From: CAZGMJ01 sp964526785
Lineage (GTDB): Bacteria; Planctomycetota; Phycisphaerae; Sedimentisphaerales; Anaerobacaceae
NCBI GenBank assembly: GCA_964526785.1
Contig: CAZGMJ010000032.1
Span: 1 to 61,986, forward strand
DNA length: 61,986 nt
Direction of reading: 5' to 3'
The notes under the pieces are model-generated. The model was given only the letters and a program-made list of their open reading frames with translations, searched no databases and was not told the origin of the DNA. The position numbers and the translations under genes were made by a program. This document shows positions 51,163 through 59,903 of this stretch, one piece after another. Numbering within the stretch: the stretch's first letter is position 1; the number at the start of each line of letters is the position of its first letter.

Positions 51163-53712
51163 CTACCTGCCAGAACCGAAAACCATATATCCGTTCTCGA
51201 TGCGAACGGGTTGCTGCCTGCCGTTTAGCACGAGTTCGGGCTGTCCGCTTACTTTGAGCCGCATCCCTTCAAGAGTTCCCCTGGCCTCGACGGTTTCATC
51301 ACTTATCCGCAGATATACGTGATCGGTAAATGTGAATCTCTCCCCGTCCCCTTCGAGAGTCAGCGGTTCACCGCAGTGATTCCAGAAGCTAAGGCATATC
51401 CGGTCGTTGACCACAGAGCCGTGTTGCCCCTGAACGGCCGCAACGACACCCTGCTCGGTTTGTTCGATGCGCCGAAACGTCCCGATTTTCGACGTCCCAC
51501 TCTGGAATGGCTCGTGAAGGGCGACAAAGACCGTTTCCGGGCTCTTGCGGGCAATAGCCACAGATACCCCTCCGGTCTCCCATTGCGGGCGCACTTCGCC
51601 GTCCCGCGGCGCTCTGTGAGTTCCCGGCCGATAGCCCGTTGGTGTATCGAATACGTGTGCGGTTGTTCCCGCTTCGCCCAGCAGCCGGACTCGGACACCG
51701 ATTCGCCGGTCGTACCAGGCCTTTCCCAGTTGTGACTCTGTAACGTCGTCCAGAATACACTGCTGAACGACGCGTACGTCCACCGGTGCATCCTCGAAGT
51801 CGCGTTTCTTTTCGCCCTCGATCAATATCCACGAATCTCCTGGGTCATTGCAACGTTCCCAATACCGCTTCCTCGGTTGCTCTGCCGCGGGTATCGGCTT
51901 GATGTTCACCAGCGTTCGCTGCAGTTCATCCGAATCTGTCCATCCATCATCGAGTTCTGCAACACCCGGAGTATGAACCAGCCAGTGATACGATCGTGTG
52001 TCCCCGGACTTATCAGCAATACGATACACGTCAAACAGGTACTCCCGTGTCAGAAAAAGCGATCGCGAAAGATCGATGTTGGAGTAAATGTCGGTAAAGG
52101 CTTGGCGAGGCTGATCGCTCGATCTGACTTCCCCTTGTCCCTTATAGGGTTCGGCTCCAGGTGTGAGTACGCCCCTGGCCGACACGAATTTCACGAGATC
52201 CGAGAAGTCCTGCCGCGTTGGAACTCGACCAATCGGCTGCGCCTGCTCCGCATCGACTACGACTCCGCAATGACCGAGCACTGAGAAATCCCACGGACCT
52301 CCGTTGTAGCCGTCGGAAATCGTGCGATTCACATAAATGGGACGGTTGAATGCATGATAACCCAGCAGGCTGAAGCAGTCGCTGGTGTAGTGCACGTATA
52401 GCGTCGCAAATTGCATCGCAACGGCGGGGGCGCTCGATTCCCAATAGTCCGGCGATTCTTCCGCACGCAGCATTGCAAAGCCGCGCTGGCCGTACACGCC
52501 GCTTTGTGCGATCGGCGGGTGAACGTCGGACGACTCGATTGGCTTTAGCCCCCAGAACGGAGTTGGTACATAGGCCTCCGCTGTCGGTTCCCGCATCTGC
52601 AGCAGAAAGTACCCGAACGGTCCGTCGGGATACTTTGCATGGAGAATCTCAAACCATTGCGGCAATTGAAGCTTGCCGACTTTTCGGTTGCGATGGTCTC
52701 GCCCGTTCATGTTGGCGCCGTAGAAATAGTCCCACCCGCCGATGTTCTTGACCTCAGCGTTGCCGGGCAGTCGGCCCTTCACGTTGGCGTGCTGGAATAT
52801 GTCGAGTACGTTCTGGCGGGCATCGCCCATCGTTATACGCTCATATCGCGGCACCCCGCCTTCGATTTCGGTTCGTGGATACCCGATCCAAAGCAAACTC
52901 TCGACGTAATTGCGCATCGTCGCGCCGCCCGAACCGGTGAAGCCGTATCCAAGTTCCGACAATCCGAGTCGATCGAGACCACGGCAATACAGCAGGAGTT
53001 CCCCGATGAGTGATGTCATCTTGCCGAACTCTTCGTTATAGAATCCGCCGTCGGAGAGGTACTCATCGAAATACCACTGAAAACCACTCGGTGCCGCCCA
53101 CAATTCCCGTATCAAATCTTCATCCCGCAGTGCCACCGACATCAGGTGCGCAGCGAACATTCGCGGCAGTTGCATGTTGGGCAGGAGGCTTATACGCGTG
53201 TTGGGATAAGGATTATCCAGTTCGTACCGGATGAACTTGCGAAAAGTCTTCTCCAGATCCTCGCGCTGTGCGGGCGTAAGCGTTTCATACAGCACGTCAT
53301 AGCGCAGTGCGTGAACGTAGTTGTCGTAATGTTTCCCTACACGATGGCCGCTGCTGTCGGAGTTGTCCAGCCGGGCGTCGATGAAGCTCAGCAGATACTT
53401 GCGCTCCACCTCTCCGGCTTTCTCATCACCCAGCACCTGATAACGAAAAAGATTTGCAAATGTCCCGCCCTTATCCTCTTTCGCCAGTTGCACGAGCTTC
53501 TGCCCGGCCCATTCGCTGGAATCGTAGAGCTTGCGCAACTCGGCCGCCTCGTCGCGCGTCCACAGAATGAAAGGATGCGCGGCCTTTCGAAAGGCCGAGG
53601 CCGACGCAGCAACTGCGGTGTTGCCTTCTGGGACAGCCGAAAGGAGTATGGCCACAAGGGCAGCGTGGATGATCCTTTTGGCGTGCGGAACGCAGAAACC
53701 TTCGGTTGTCAT
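51163..53712 (-). CDS. Secreted heparinase II/III-family polysaccharide lyase
   Basis: An exported protein of about 849 residues. A signal peptide (about 10-35) is followed by an alpha/alpha-toroid domain. Features are HPFILWTRDEAAELRKLY, PNMQLPRMFAAHLMS and GGFYNEEFGKMTSLIGELLLYC. The C-terminal beta domain contains YVHYTSDCFSLLGYHAFNRP, which matches the family H-x-x-x-D-x-x-SFxLxA pattern better than its paralogues do. It is therefore the most likely active lyase of the set. The ATG at 53712 has AAGGTTGAG upstream and a better signal peptide than the ORF's first start. It is on the opposite strand to the rest of the locus and divergent from the lipoprotein paralogue. Confidence 0.82.
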   Translation of the reverse strand: MTTEGFCVPHAKRIIHAALVAILLSAVPEGNTAVAASASAFRKAAHPFILWTRDEAAELRKLYDSSEWAGQKLVQLAKEDKGGTFANLFRYQVLGDEKAGEVERKYLLSFIDARLDNSDSSGHRVGKHYDNYVHALRYDVLYETLTPAQREDLEKTFRKFIRYELDNPYPNTRISLLPNMQLPRMFAAHLMSVALRDEDLIRELWAAPSGFQWYFDEYLSDGGFYNEEFGKMTSLIGELLLYCRGLDRLGLSELGYGFTGSGGATMRNYVESLLWIGYPRTEIEGGVPRYERITMGDARQNVLDIFQHANVKGRLPGNAEVKNIGGWDYFYGANMNGRDHRNRKVGKLQLPQWFEILHAKYPDGPFGYFLLQMREPTAEAYVPTPFWGLKPIESSDVHPPIAQSGVYGQRGFAMLRAEESPDYWESSAPAVAMQFATLYVHYTSDCFSLLGYHAFNRPIYVNRTISDGYNGGPWDFSVLGHCGVVVDAEQAQPIGRVPTRQDFSDLVKFVSARGVLTPGAEPYKGQGEVRSSDQPRQAFTDIYSNIDLSRSLFLTREYLFDVYRIADKSGDTRSYHWLVHTPGVAELDDGWTDSDELQRTLVNIKPIPAAEQPRKRYWERCNDPGDSWILIEGEKKRDFEDAPVDVRVVQQCILDDVTESQLGKAWYDRRIGVRVRLLGEAGTTAHVFDTPTGYRPGTHRAPRDGEVRPQWETGGVSVAIARKSPETVFVALHEPFQSGTSKIGTFRRIEQTEQGVVAAVQGQHGSVVNDRICLSFWNHCGEPLTLEGDGERFTFTDHVYLRISDETVEARGTLEGMRLKVSGQPELVLNGRQQPVRIENGYMVFGSGR

Positions 53713-54106
53713 ATTATTCTCAACCTTCCACAGAACTTGCACATAACTACTTACACCAGGACCCAGGGTAGCTATCGGGATCATTATTTACAAGAAGTAA
53801 TTGGGCAGCCCTGGCATTGTCAAGGCAAGGCGGATGCTGTAAATTGGTAACAAGCTGGGGGCCACTTACGGCTCGATGGCCTGCTGTTGTGCGGACGTAT
53901 GTTTGGAGTTCCGTGTAATAGCCAAGGATATTTGGATCTGTGTGTCGATATTTACGTGGGGTACGGATGCAGCGAGCAATAACTATGATCGGCCTTGCAA
54001 AGTATCTGTGCGTCGTGTACACGTTGACGGCCGACCAGCATTGGGGTCGGGTGGCTACACAGATCAACAGAGCGCGGGGGGGATGTCCGAGGAAGAAAGG
54101 TATAGA
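53713..54106. other. Divergent promoter region between two heparinase-like genes
   Basis: About 390 bp with no gene. On the minus strand a perfect TTGACA (53818-53823) lies 18 bp from TACTTC (53794-53799). On the plus strand TTGCAA, 17 bp, TACACG lies at about 53995-54023. Both -10 boxes are weak. The open frame leading into the plus-strand gene has no coding character. Confidence 0.4.
53794..53823 (-). promoter_or_regulatory. Weak promoter candidate for the minus-strand heparinase gene
   Basis: The -35 box is a perfect TTGACA and the spacer is 18 bp. The -10 box TACTTC matches the consensus poorly. It lies about 80 nt upstream of the start codon. Confidence 0.35.
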
Positions 54107-56080
54107 ATGAAATCGGGACACACATGGCCGCTGGGTCGCAAACTTGAATTAGTCGTTTCCGTATTGTTGTTGCTTGGTTGCGGCACGGCGTCTTCTGCAA
54201 ACAATCAGTCCTGGCCGGCCGACATGCCGGGATTCGTTCATCCCAAGCCTGGCGAACACCCGCGGTTGTTTTTCCGCAAGAGCCAGTTGCCCGAACTCAA
54301 GCGACGGTTCGAGACTCCTGAAGGCAAGGCGATCGTTGGTCAATTGCGGCGTCTGCTGGGCAACGACGGTGAGTCTCTTCCTGAACACTGGAACCAGCAC
54401 TATCCGGTAAACATCGGTCCCAAAGGCCATAAGGAACTGCTCGTCGGGGCTTCTACCATCGGGCATCCGGCGGGCTACGGCCTCCTTTACCAGCTCACCG
54501 GGCGCACGAAATACGCCCAGCTTGCACGGCGTTCACTCGAACGCATGTTCGATGACAGGCTATACAGTGTGACGGCCGATGTGATACAAAAAGAGCGAGG
54601 GGATCTCTGGCAGCCCAAAGGGCCGCGGTTCGACGGCGAGGAGTTGTCGCAAGTCATTACCACGTACGGCCAGCCTGACCGCGATGAGCGATATACGTGG
54701 ACACGTCCGGGTGCAAAATTGAGGCTGGGAGCGTTGATGACCTGTGTTGCGATGGCGTACGATCTCTGCTATGAAGCATGGGACGACGACTTTCGTCTTC
54801 GTGTCGTCAAAGAGATCGTCGACTATAATCGCCTTCCGGTGGACTACGACAAATACGCCGAAGGACATAAAGGAAGTGCGACCATGGATACACAGGTCAA
54901 CTGTTCGTATCCACCTACAAGCAATCACTTCGGGGCCTACATCGGCGGGGCCGGGGTTGCCCTGCTGGCGGTGCGAAACGATCGTGGGGCCGATGCTGAC
55001 AGGATCGAACCGTGGCTCGATAAGATAGAAGAACAAGCCATCAGACTGATGACGGAAGGATTCGGTGACCACGGTTTTTACGCCGAAGGACACGGTCCCA
55101 GCCACATGGCGGTCAATACGGCGTTCATACCCTTTTTGCAGGCGGCCCGGACAGCATGGGGGAAGGACTTCATCACGCCTCGGCCCAACGCTCAGTGGCT
55201 GACACTCCGCTGGGCTATGGAAGTTATCCCCGGCGGCGATAAGCCCTGGTATCCGAACTACCATCCGAGCAGTTACGGCTCAGATTTCGTTGACCGAGAC
55301 AGCATGTCCCACGAGGGCGAATGGGCGCAGGGCTTCGGCGCTCTGGCCAATGATGATCAGAAAGCCGCCATGCTGTGGATGTATGAGCAGGCGATGGAGA
55401 AACAGCGGCCGCTTGTCAAGTACGATGCTTGGATCTATCCGCATCGCGCAGTGCTAGCCTTTGTCAATTGGCCTGTAGACCTCGATCCGAAGAATCCCGG
55501 CGAGGTCATCGGCCATGTAAATGCCGATCGGTATATGGGGCACTACATGTTCCGCAAGCAGTGGAAAGACGCGAATGATATCTACTTCACATTCTTTCTG
55601 AATCCAATGCAGAAGCACGGCTACGTGAAGGGACCGCGAGGGGGCAATTTCGCCTTCTACGGCTACGGCTTGAGGCGGCGCTGGAGTTCCCGGTTGCCGT
55701 CACCTCGGAAAGAAGTACACTTCGATTCCATGCCCGATGGAAGCGGCGTACTTTGTTTCGAGTGGGGCGAAGATCGGCAGGTCACATGCATTGCGGTGGA
55801 CTACAGCGGCAAACCCGGCGCCGGCGGTGTGGCGATCCTTGCAAACCCGTGGTTCACGGCGAAGGACCGCACGAAAACGCATTGGAGGCGACTGCTGCCC
55901 GTCACGCGAAAGGACGGCAAGGCTGCGCTGACGTTCCAGGATGTGACCGTCCAGGGCGTCCCTGTGTTCCTGATGATCATGCATGAGGGCGATGCTCCGC
56001 ACGCGGTGGTTGAGGGCGACACTATCAGGCTCGGTCTTCAAAGGTATCGCTTCGACGGCCGGCGTATAAGCATGGAATAA
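54107..56080 (+). CDS. Heparinase II/III-like lipoprotein
   Basis: A 657-residue protein with a lipoprotein signal (VVSVLLLLGC, lipid-modified Cys at about residue 25), so it should be membrane-anchored. It has the locus-typical PGEHPRLFFRKSQLPELKRRF entry, toroid motifs LMTCVAMAYDLCYEAWDDDF and FYAEGHGPSHMAVNTAFIPFLQ, and a C-terminal beta domain starting HYMFRKQW. The catalytic-loop region reads HGYVKGPRGGNFAFYGYG, so the Asp of the usual HxHxD motif is missing. His/Tyr in SNHFGAY (about residues 275-281) and EGHGPSH remain candidates. ATG at 54107 follows AAAGG; the long upstream extension of the frame is non-coding. Confidence 0.78.
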   Translation: MKSGHTWPLGRKLELVVSVLLLLGCGTASSANNQSWPADMPGFVHPKPGEHPRLFFRKSQLPELKRRFETPEGKAIVGQLRRLLGNDGESLPEHWNQHYPVNIGPKGHKELLVGASTIGHPAGYGLLYQLTGRTKYAQLARRSLERMFDDRLYSVTADVIQKERGDLWQPKGPRFDGEELSQVITTYGQPDRDERYTWTRPGAKLRLGALMTCVAMAYDLCYEAWDDDFRLRVVKEIVDYNRLPVDYDKYAEGHKGSATMDTQVNCSYPPTSNHFGAYIGGAGVALLAVRNDRGADADRIEPWLDKIEEQAIRLMTEGFGDHGFYAEGHGPSHMAVNTAFIPFLQAARTAWGKDFITPRPNAQWLTLRWAMEVIPGGDKPWYPNYHPSSYGSDFVDRDSMSHEGEWAQGFGALANDDQKAAMLWMYEQAMEKQRPLVKYDAWIYPHRAVLAFVNWPVDLDPKNPGEVIGHVNADRYMGHYMFRKQWKDANDIYFTFFLNPMQKHGYVKGPRGGNFAFYGYGLRRRWSSRLPSPRKEVHFDSMPDGSGVLCFEWGEDRQVTCIAVDYSGKPGAGGVAILANPWFTAKDRTKTHWRRLLPVTRKDGKAALTFQDVTVQGVPVFLMIMHEGDAPHAVVEGDTIRLGLQRYRFDGRRISME

Positions 56081-56626
56081 CACATATTGAGTTTCATCTG
56101 AGGTCGTAGCAATACAGTCTGTCCTTATCGCTTACAAAGACTTTAATCCGTTGATCCGCAAATCGAGTGCTGAGCGACGCAGGCTACATGAGCACGGCCT
56201 TTGCAGACACTGCCAGAGTAGCGATCGACACGAGCCTCATACATATACGGCCTGCAACCTCCGGTTGCGAAGTGCGCCTGAGTCGACGAGGAGATTGCGG
56301 CTGCGTTTGCTGGTAGTCCAGATAAGCGCGGTCTCAAACACGAGCGTTGCCACCGCGTTGGGCTAATGGCGATAGTGTTTTGACGACAGGTCGTGCCGGC
56401 TCTATAATAAAGTGTGTTATGGAACAGTCTTCTGCGCGCGCAGTGCTGGTCGATGTTGTGGACATTGAGAATGGGCCAGGGCATTTCCGAAGGGGCTAGA
56501 CGATTGGATGATCGATTAGTACCGACCTTAGACTTGCGGAAGTCCGGCGAAATTGGTATGTGCCCTTAGCGAAACCAGAATCAGATGCAGAATTCCCCTG
56601 ATAAGGAAGATGAGAGGGAACGGCTA
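56081..56626. other. Intergenic region with promoter
   Basis: About 545 bp between two plus-strand genes. No gene is recognisable in it. It holds a strong promoter at 56380-56408, after which a leader of about 210 nt without a clear secondary structure runs to the next ATG. Confidence 0.5.
56380..56408 (+). promoter_or_regulatory. Strong sigma70-like promoter for the second polysaccharide operon
   Basis: TTGACG, a 17-bp spacer and a perfect TATAAT lie about 220 nt upstream of the repeat-protein gene. The match is the best in the window. Confidence 0.6.
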
Positions 56627-58282
56627 ATGATGAGATACACCATCTTGCTGGGAGTCGTGCTGGTCTGGTTTGCGGCTACAGCTACTGCAGAGGTGCACAT
56701 CCTGACACTTTCCGGTGCACTGCCTGACGGGCGGGACATGGAGATGCTTCTGGACGTTCGTAACGGAAGCGTCAAGCGGTCCTTTGCACTGGCGCCGGAG
56801 TTCAACAAGGTCTCTTACCGCGTCGATGCTCAGGGGCTGTCCAGAACGGGTGACAAGTTGGCCGGCACTGCGGTGGTGACTATCACATCCGACGGTTACA
56901 CACCTCCCAGCGGCTCCACCGATACCGCCGCCTACAGGATCGACGCCAAGATCGCAGCAGGTCAGATCGCCGGCACGTTCAGCGGGACCTACACACGGAC
57001 GGGAAAGTCCGAGTTGAGAGAAGGATACAGGACTCCATCAGCGCCGCCAAAGTCAGAACCGATCAGCGGCGCTGTCAGTGGTACGGCCGGGCGTGCTGCG
57101 AAGTGGGGCCACAGCGTACGTTTTGCCCTATATCTTGACAACGCCCGGGCTCAGCCGGCGCCTGTCTCAGGAATTCGCGTCAGGACCGTTCCGCGGTGGA
57201 ATCTACCGGGGTTTCTGCGGTTTACAACGTCCGGAGGAAAAGCTAAGGTCGCCACTCTGCGCGGATTCGGCGGCCACCCAATCAACTACTTCGAAGCCGA
57301 GGTCACTGAAACGAATCTGGTCTTTGCCCAAGGACGACTGACGGGAACGGTTGAGGCTGTTGCCGGTGGAAGAGACTATCGATTCAGGCTTGCCGCCGAC
57401 GTGATCGCCGATCGCGTGGCCGGCGAATTCACCAAGGTTGTCGACGGTAAGCCGGGCATGTCCGGCCGCGTGTTGGGGACCGCCGAAGATGTCAGCGACA
57501 TGCGACCGGCCGATGCGATTTATTACCTTGTTCTCGACAAAGCGGTCGCCGCCCACGATCACAAGACGGGGGTGATCGGTACCAGGCAGATGATTGTGCA
57601 TGTGCCCTGCTCCAAAGGTACATTCAACGAGGGGGTCGGATTTGCGGGAACATACAATCACACGTATTTCGACGTAAAGCCCGGTGGTCTCGTGTTGACT
57701 GACAGAAAACTCACGGGCGCGCTTGAGGTGACAGTCAATCCCGATCCATACGTTCCGCCCGATGGCAAGCCCATCCCCTGCACATATGCGATTGACGCAG
57801 CTCTCTGTGACGGTAGCATAGTCGGCAGGTTCGCAGGCAAGTTCGGTGCTAAAGACGTAGCCGGGCGACTGAGCGGGGAACTAAGGCCTTGCCCGTCCAT
57901 CCCAGAGCCGATGCAGGTGAATATCAAACTGGACAATGGGGCGGCTGGAAAGGAGGGTGGTCCTGCCTGGCACCGGCGTTGCTATGTCGACTTTACCGCG
58001 GTTGACGGCACAGCCGATAGCGGGAGTTTCACGAACAACAAAGGCGGGTTCAAGGGGCATTTCGTCAACGCGGAAGTGATCTGCGATGGATCAGACTTCA
58101 CAGCAACCATAGAAGCCGTCGTCGACGAGTCCCGCACCGTACAGGTAGGCAGGCATACGTTCCACCTGCATGGGAAAGCAATTGGTCTGGAGGTCGTAGG
58201 CGAGGTTACGACATTTTTCGAGGGCCGCCTCTGGAAGCAAGATAGTGCGTTCATGGGCACACTAAGCGCCGTTCGGCAGTAA
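56627..58282 (+). CDS. Secreted protein of four tandem beta-rich repeats, function unknown
   Basis: A 551-residue exported protein. A signal peptide (about 1-21, ending ATATAE) is followed by four related units of 120-135 residues, at roughly 56690-57085, 57100-57490, 57510-57900 and 57905-58279. Each unit contains strands of the form LxGTVEV or LTGALEV. Each then has a (Y/F)xxxAxIxxGxIxGxFxG motif and closes with GRLSGEL-like or GRVLGTA-like strands. I do not recognise the family. The same unit seems to be the N-terminal domain of the heparinase-like protein at 43467-46406, so a glycan-binding or scaffold role is plausible. It leads the second operon; two adjacent ATGs mark the start. Confidence 0.75.
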   Translation: MMRYTILLGVVLVWFAATATAEVHILTLSGALPDGRDMEMLLDVRNGSVKRSFALAPEFNKVSYRVDAQGLSRTGDKLAGTAVVTITSDGYTPPSGSTDTAAYRIDAKIAAGQIAGTFSGTYTRTGKSELREGYRTPSAPPKSEPISGAVSGTAGRAAKWGHSVRFALYLDNARAQPAPVSGIRVRTVPRWNLPGFLRFTTSGGKAKVATLRGFGGHPINYFEAEVTETNLVFAQGRLTGTVEAVAGGRDYRFRLAADVIADRVAGEFTKVVDGKPGMSGRVLGTAEDVSDMRPADAIYYLVLDKAVAAHDHKTGVIGTRQMIVHVPCSKGTFNEGVGFAGTYNHTYFDVKPGGLVLTDRKLTGALEVTVNPDPYVPPDGKPIPCTYAIDAALCDGSIVGRFAGKFGAKDVAGRLSGELRPCPSIPEPMQVNIKLDNGAAGKEGGPAWHRRCYVDFTAVDGTADSGSFTNNKGGFKGHFVNAEVICDGSDFTATIEAVVDESRTVQVGRHTFHLHGKAIGLEVVGEVTTFFEGRLWKQDSAFMGTLSAVRQ

Positions 58283-58298
58283 GAATAGGAGCAATACG

Positions 58299-59585
58299 AT
58301 GAGACCAACACTTAGCGCAGTCCTGTTGGCCGGCGCCACGATGGCAAGGCTGATTCTTCCGACAACTGTTGCGGTGGCCGCCGAGGCCGAGTCCGCTCCG
58401 GCCTATGCCAATGTGAGCCAGTCCTACGCCGAATCTCCATACTGGCCGATCGGGTTCAAGCTGGCGCCGGCGGTCACGGCCGACTGGCCCCAGGATGACA
58501 AGCAGCAGCGTCGCCAGGAGAAGGCTCGCAAGACTCCGAAGGCGGACGTGCTGGTCTGGACACCTCCGAACGCTCGGCGCATTCGCGCGGTGTTCCTGAT
58601 TCCCAGCAACACGGACTCGAAGCACATTGGCGAACATGCTGCCGTCCGAGAGGTCGCCGCCAGACGGGAGATGGGCATTGTGTATTTGCGGTACTTTGCC
58701 GGGTCGGTAATTGAGCGTGTCGAACCGCCAACACTCGCCGACAAGGGCTTCGCAGATGTGCTGGACCTGGTTGCCGAGAAGACGGGCATTGCGGAGTACC
58801 GCCATGCGCCCTGGATCACCCTGGGCAAATCGTCGCGGGGACGTTTTCCGTTCCGCACCACGTGGTGGTTCCCCAAACGCGTGATCGCTTCGATCTCCTA
58901 TCACGGTGAGACGCCCACGTGGCCGATGCCCTCCTGGTCTCGCGTCAGGGACGAGTCAGTAATGCATCTGGCAATTAACGGGCAGAACGAGTGGTCGGGC
59001 ACGTGGTATCGTCATGTACGACCCTGTATGCTGAACTACCACGCGAACACATCCTGGTTGACTCACCAGGTGGTTCTGTACAACGTTGGGCACGGCGACT
59101 ATGCGGACATGCACGGAAGCCGGGGCTGGGGTCATCCCGTACCTCCCGATCAGATCAGTTGCCGGCGCGTGTGGGACTATATAGCCTGCTACATCGACAA
59201 AGCGATAGAACTCCGTGTGCCAGAAGACTTCTACCCGAGCAACGGGCCGACGTCGCTTAAAGCGGTACGCCGCGATTGCGGGTACTTGATTTATCCACGA
59301 GCGATGGAAGAGTTGCTCGGCATGAAGTGGCATGCGTTCAGGTTTCGTGACGGAGCGTACCAAATCGTGCCTTGGCCCGACGAAACGCACCCTGTCCTCG
59401 ACCCGAATCCCGGACAGCTCAAGAGCGAAGTGCTGATTCGCCGCGCAGTGGATGTCCCCGAGCCCAAACGCAGGAATATGTTCTGGGTGGCGGATCTCGA
59501 GCAAGCCATGGCTTGGCTCGCTCTGCATGACATGCACGGCTACGGAACGGATCTGCTCCCCGAAGCCACGCGGACCAGGGAATGA
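58299..59585 (+). CDS. Secreted alpha/beta-hydrolase-like protein
   Basis: A 428-residue exported protein with a signal peptide (about 1-28). The central sheet and nucleophile elbow are suggested by APWITLGKSSRGRFPF, where the first Ser of GKSSRG is the likely nucleophile. A later YNVGHGDYADMHG segment offers the catalytic His. The ISYHGETP segment after the elbow is typical of the strand order. The substrate is unknown; in a polysaccharide locus an acetyl- or methyl-esterase role is reasonable inference. It starts 16 nt after the repeat protein, so the two are one operon. About 180 C-terminal residues (from EDFYPSNGP) lie outside a minimal hydrolase fold. Confidence 0.65.
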   Translation: MRPTLSAVLLAGATMARLILPTTVAVAAEAESAPAYANVSQSYAESPYWPIGFKLAPAVTADWPQDDKQQRRQEKARKTPKADVLVWTPPNARRIRAVFLIPSNTDSKHIGEHAAVREVAARREMGIVYLRYFAGSVIERVEPPTLADKGFADVLDLVAEKTGIAEYRHAPWITLGKSSRGRFPFRTTWWFPKRVIASISYHGETPTWPMPSWSRVRDESVMHLAINGQNEWSGTWYRHVRPCMLNYHANTSWLTHQVVLYNVGHGDYADMHGSRGWGHPVPPDQISCRRVWDYIACYIDKAIELRVPEDFYPSNGPTSLKAVRRDCGYLIYPRAMEELLGMKWHAFRFRDGAYQIVPWPDETHPVLDPNPGQLKSEVLIRRAVDVPEPKRRNMFWVADLEQAMAWLALHDMHGYGTDLLPEATRTRE

Positions 59586-59629
59586 AACCGCGGTACTCCC
59601 AAACCGCAACAGTCACTTGAGGTCAGAGT

Positions 59630-59773
59630 ATGAAGACATGCGAGTTTCTAACAATCGTGATCCTGGTTTTGCCGCTGGCGCCCGTACCGAACGCGGCCGA
59701 TCCCGTGCAGGTTGACCCATTGGATGCGTTAGTATACGAAGATCCGGTACGGTTCTGCCACAGTCAAGTATGA
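59630..59773 (+). pseudogene. Truncated secreted-protein remnant (signal peptide only)
   Basis: A 47-codon frame begins with a good signal peptide (MKTCEFLTIVILVLPLAPVP), continues as NAADPVQVDPLDALVYED and stops. In another frame the sequence just before the stop continues as TVKYDSIAKTIDG and stops again. This is the pattern of a gene cut down by deletion and frameshift. GAGGTCAG lies just upstream of the ATG, so the leader may still be translated. Confidence 0.5.
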
Positions 59774-59903
59774 CTCGATCGCAAAGACAATCGACGGCTA
59801 AAGGACAAATCTGTGTCGATCGCAATTGACATCAACAGCCGAACCATGCGTGCAACTGTGGCGGCAGCTAATTTCTGCATGATCTGTTACGAGGGAAAGA
59901 ACA

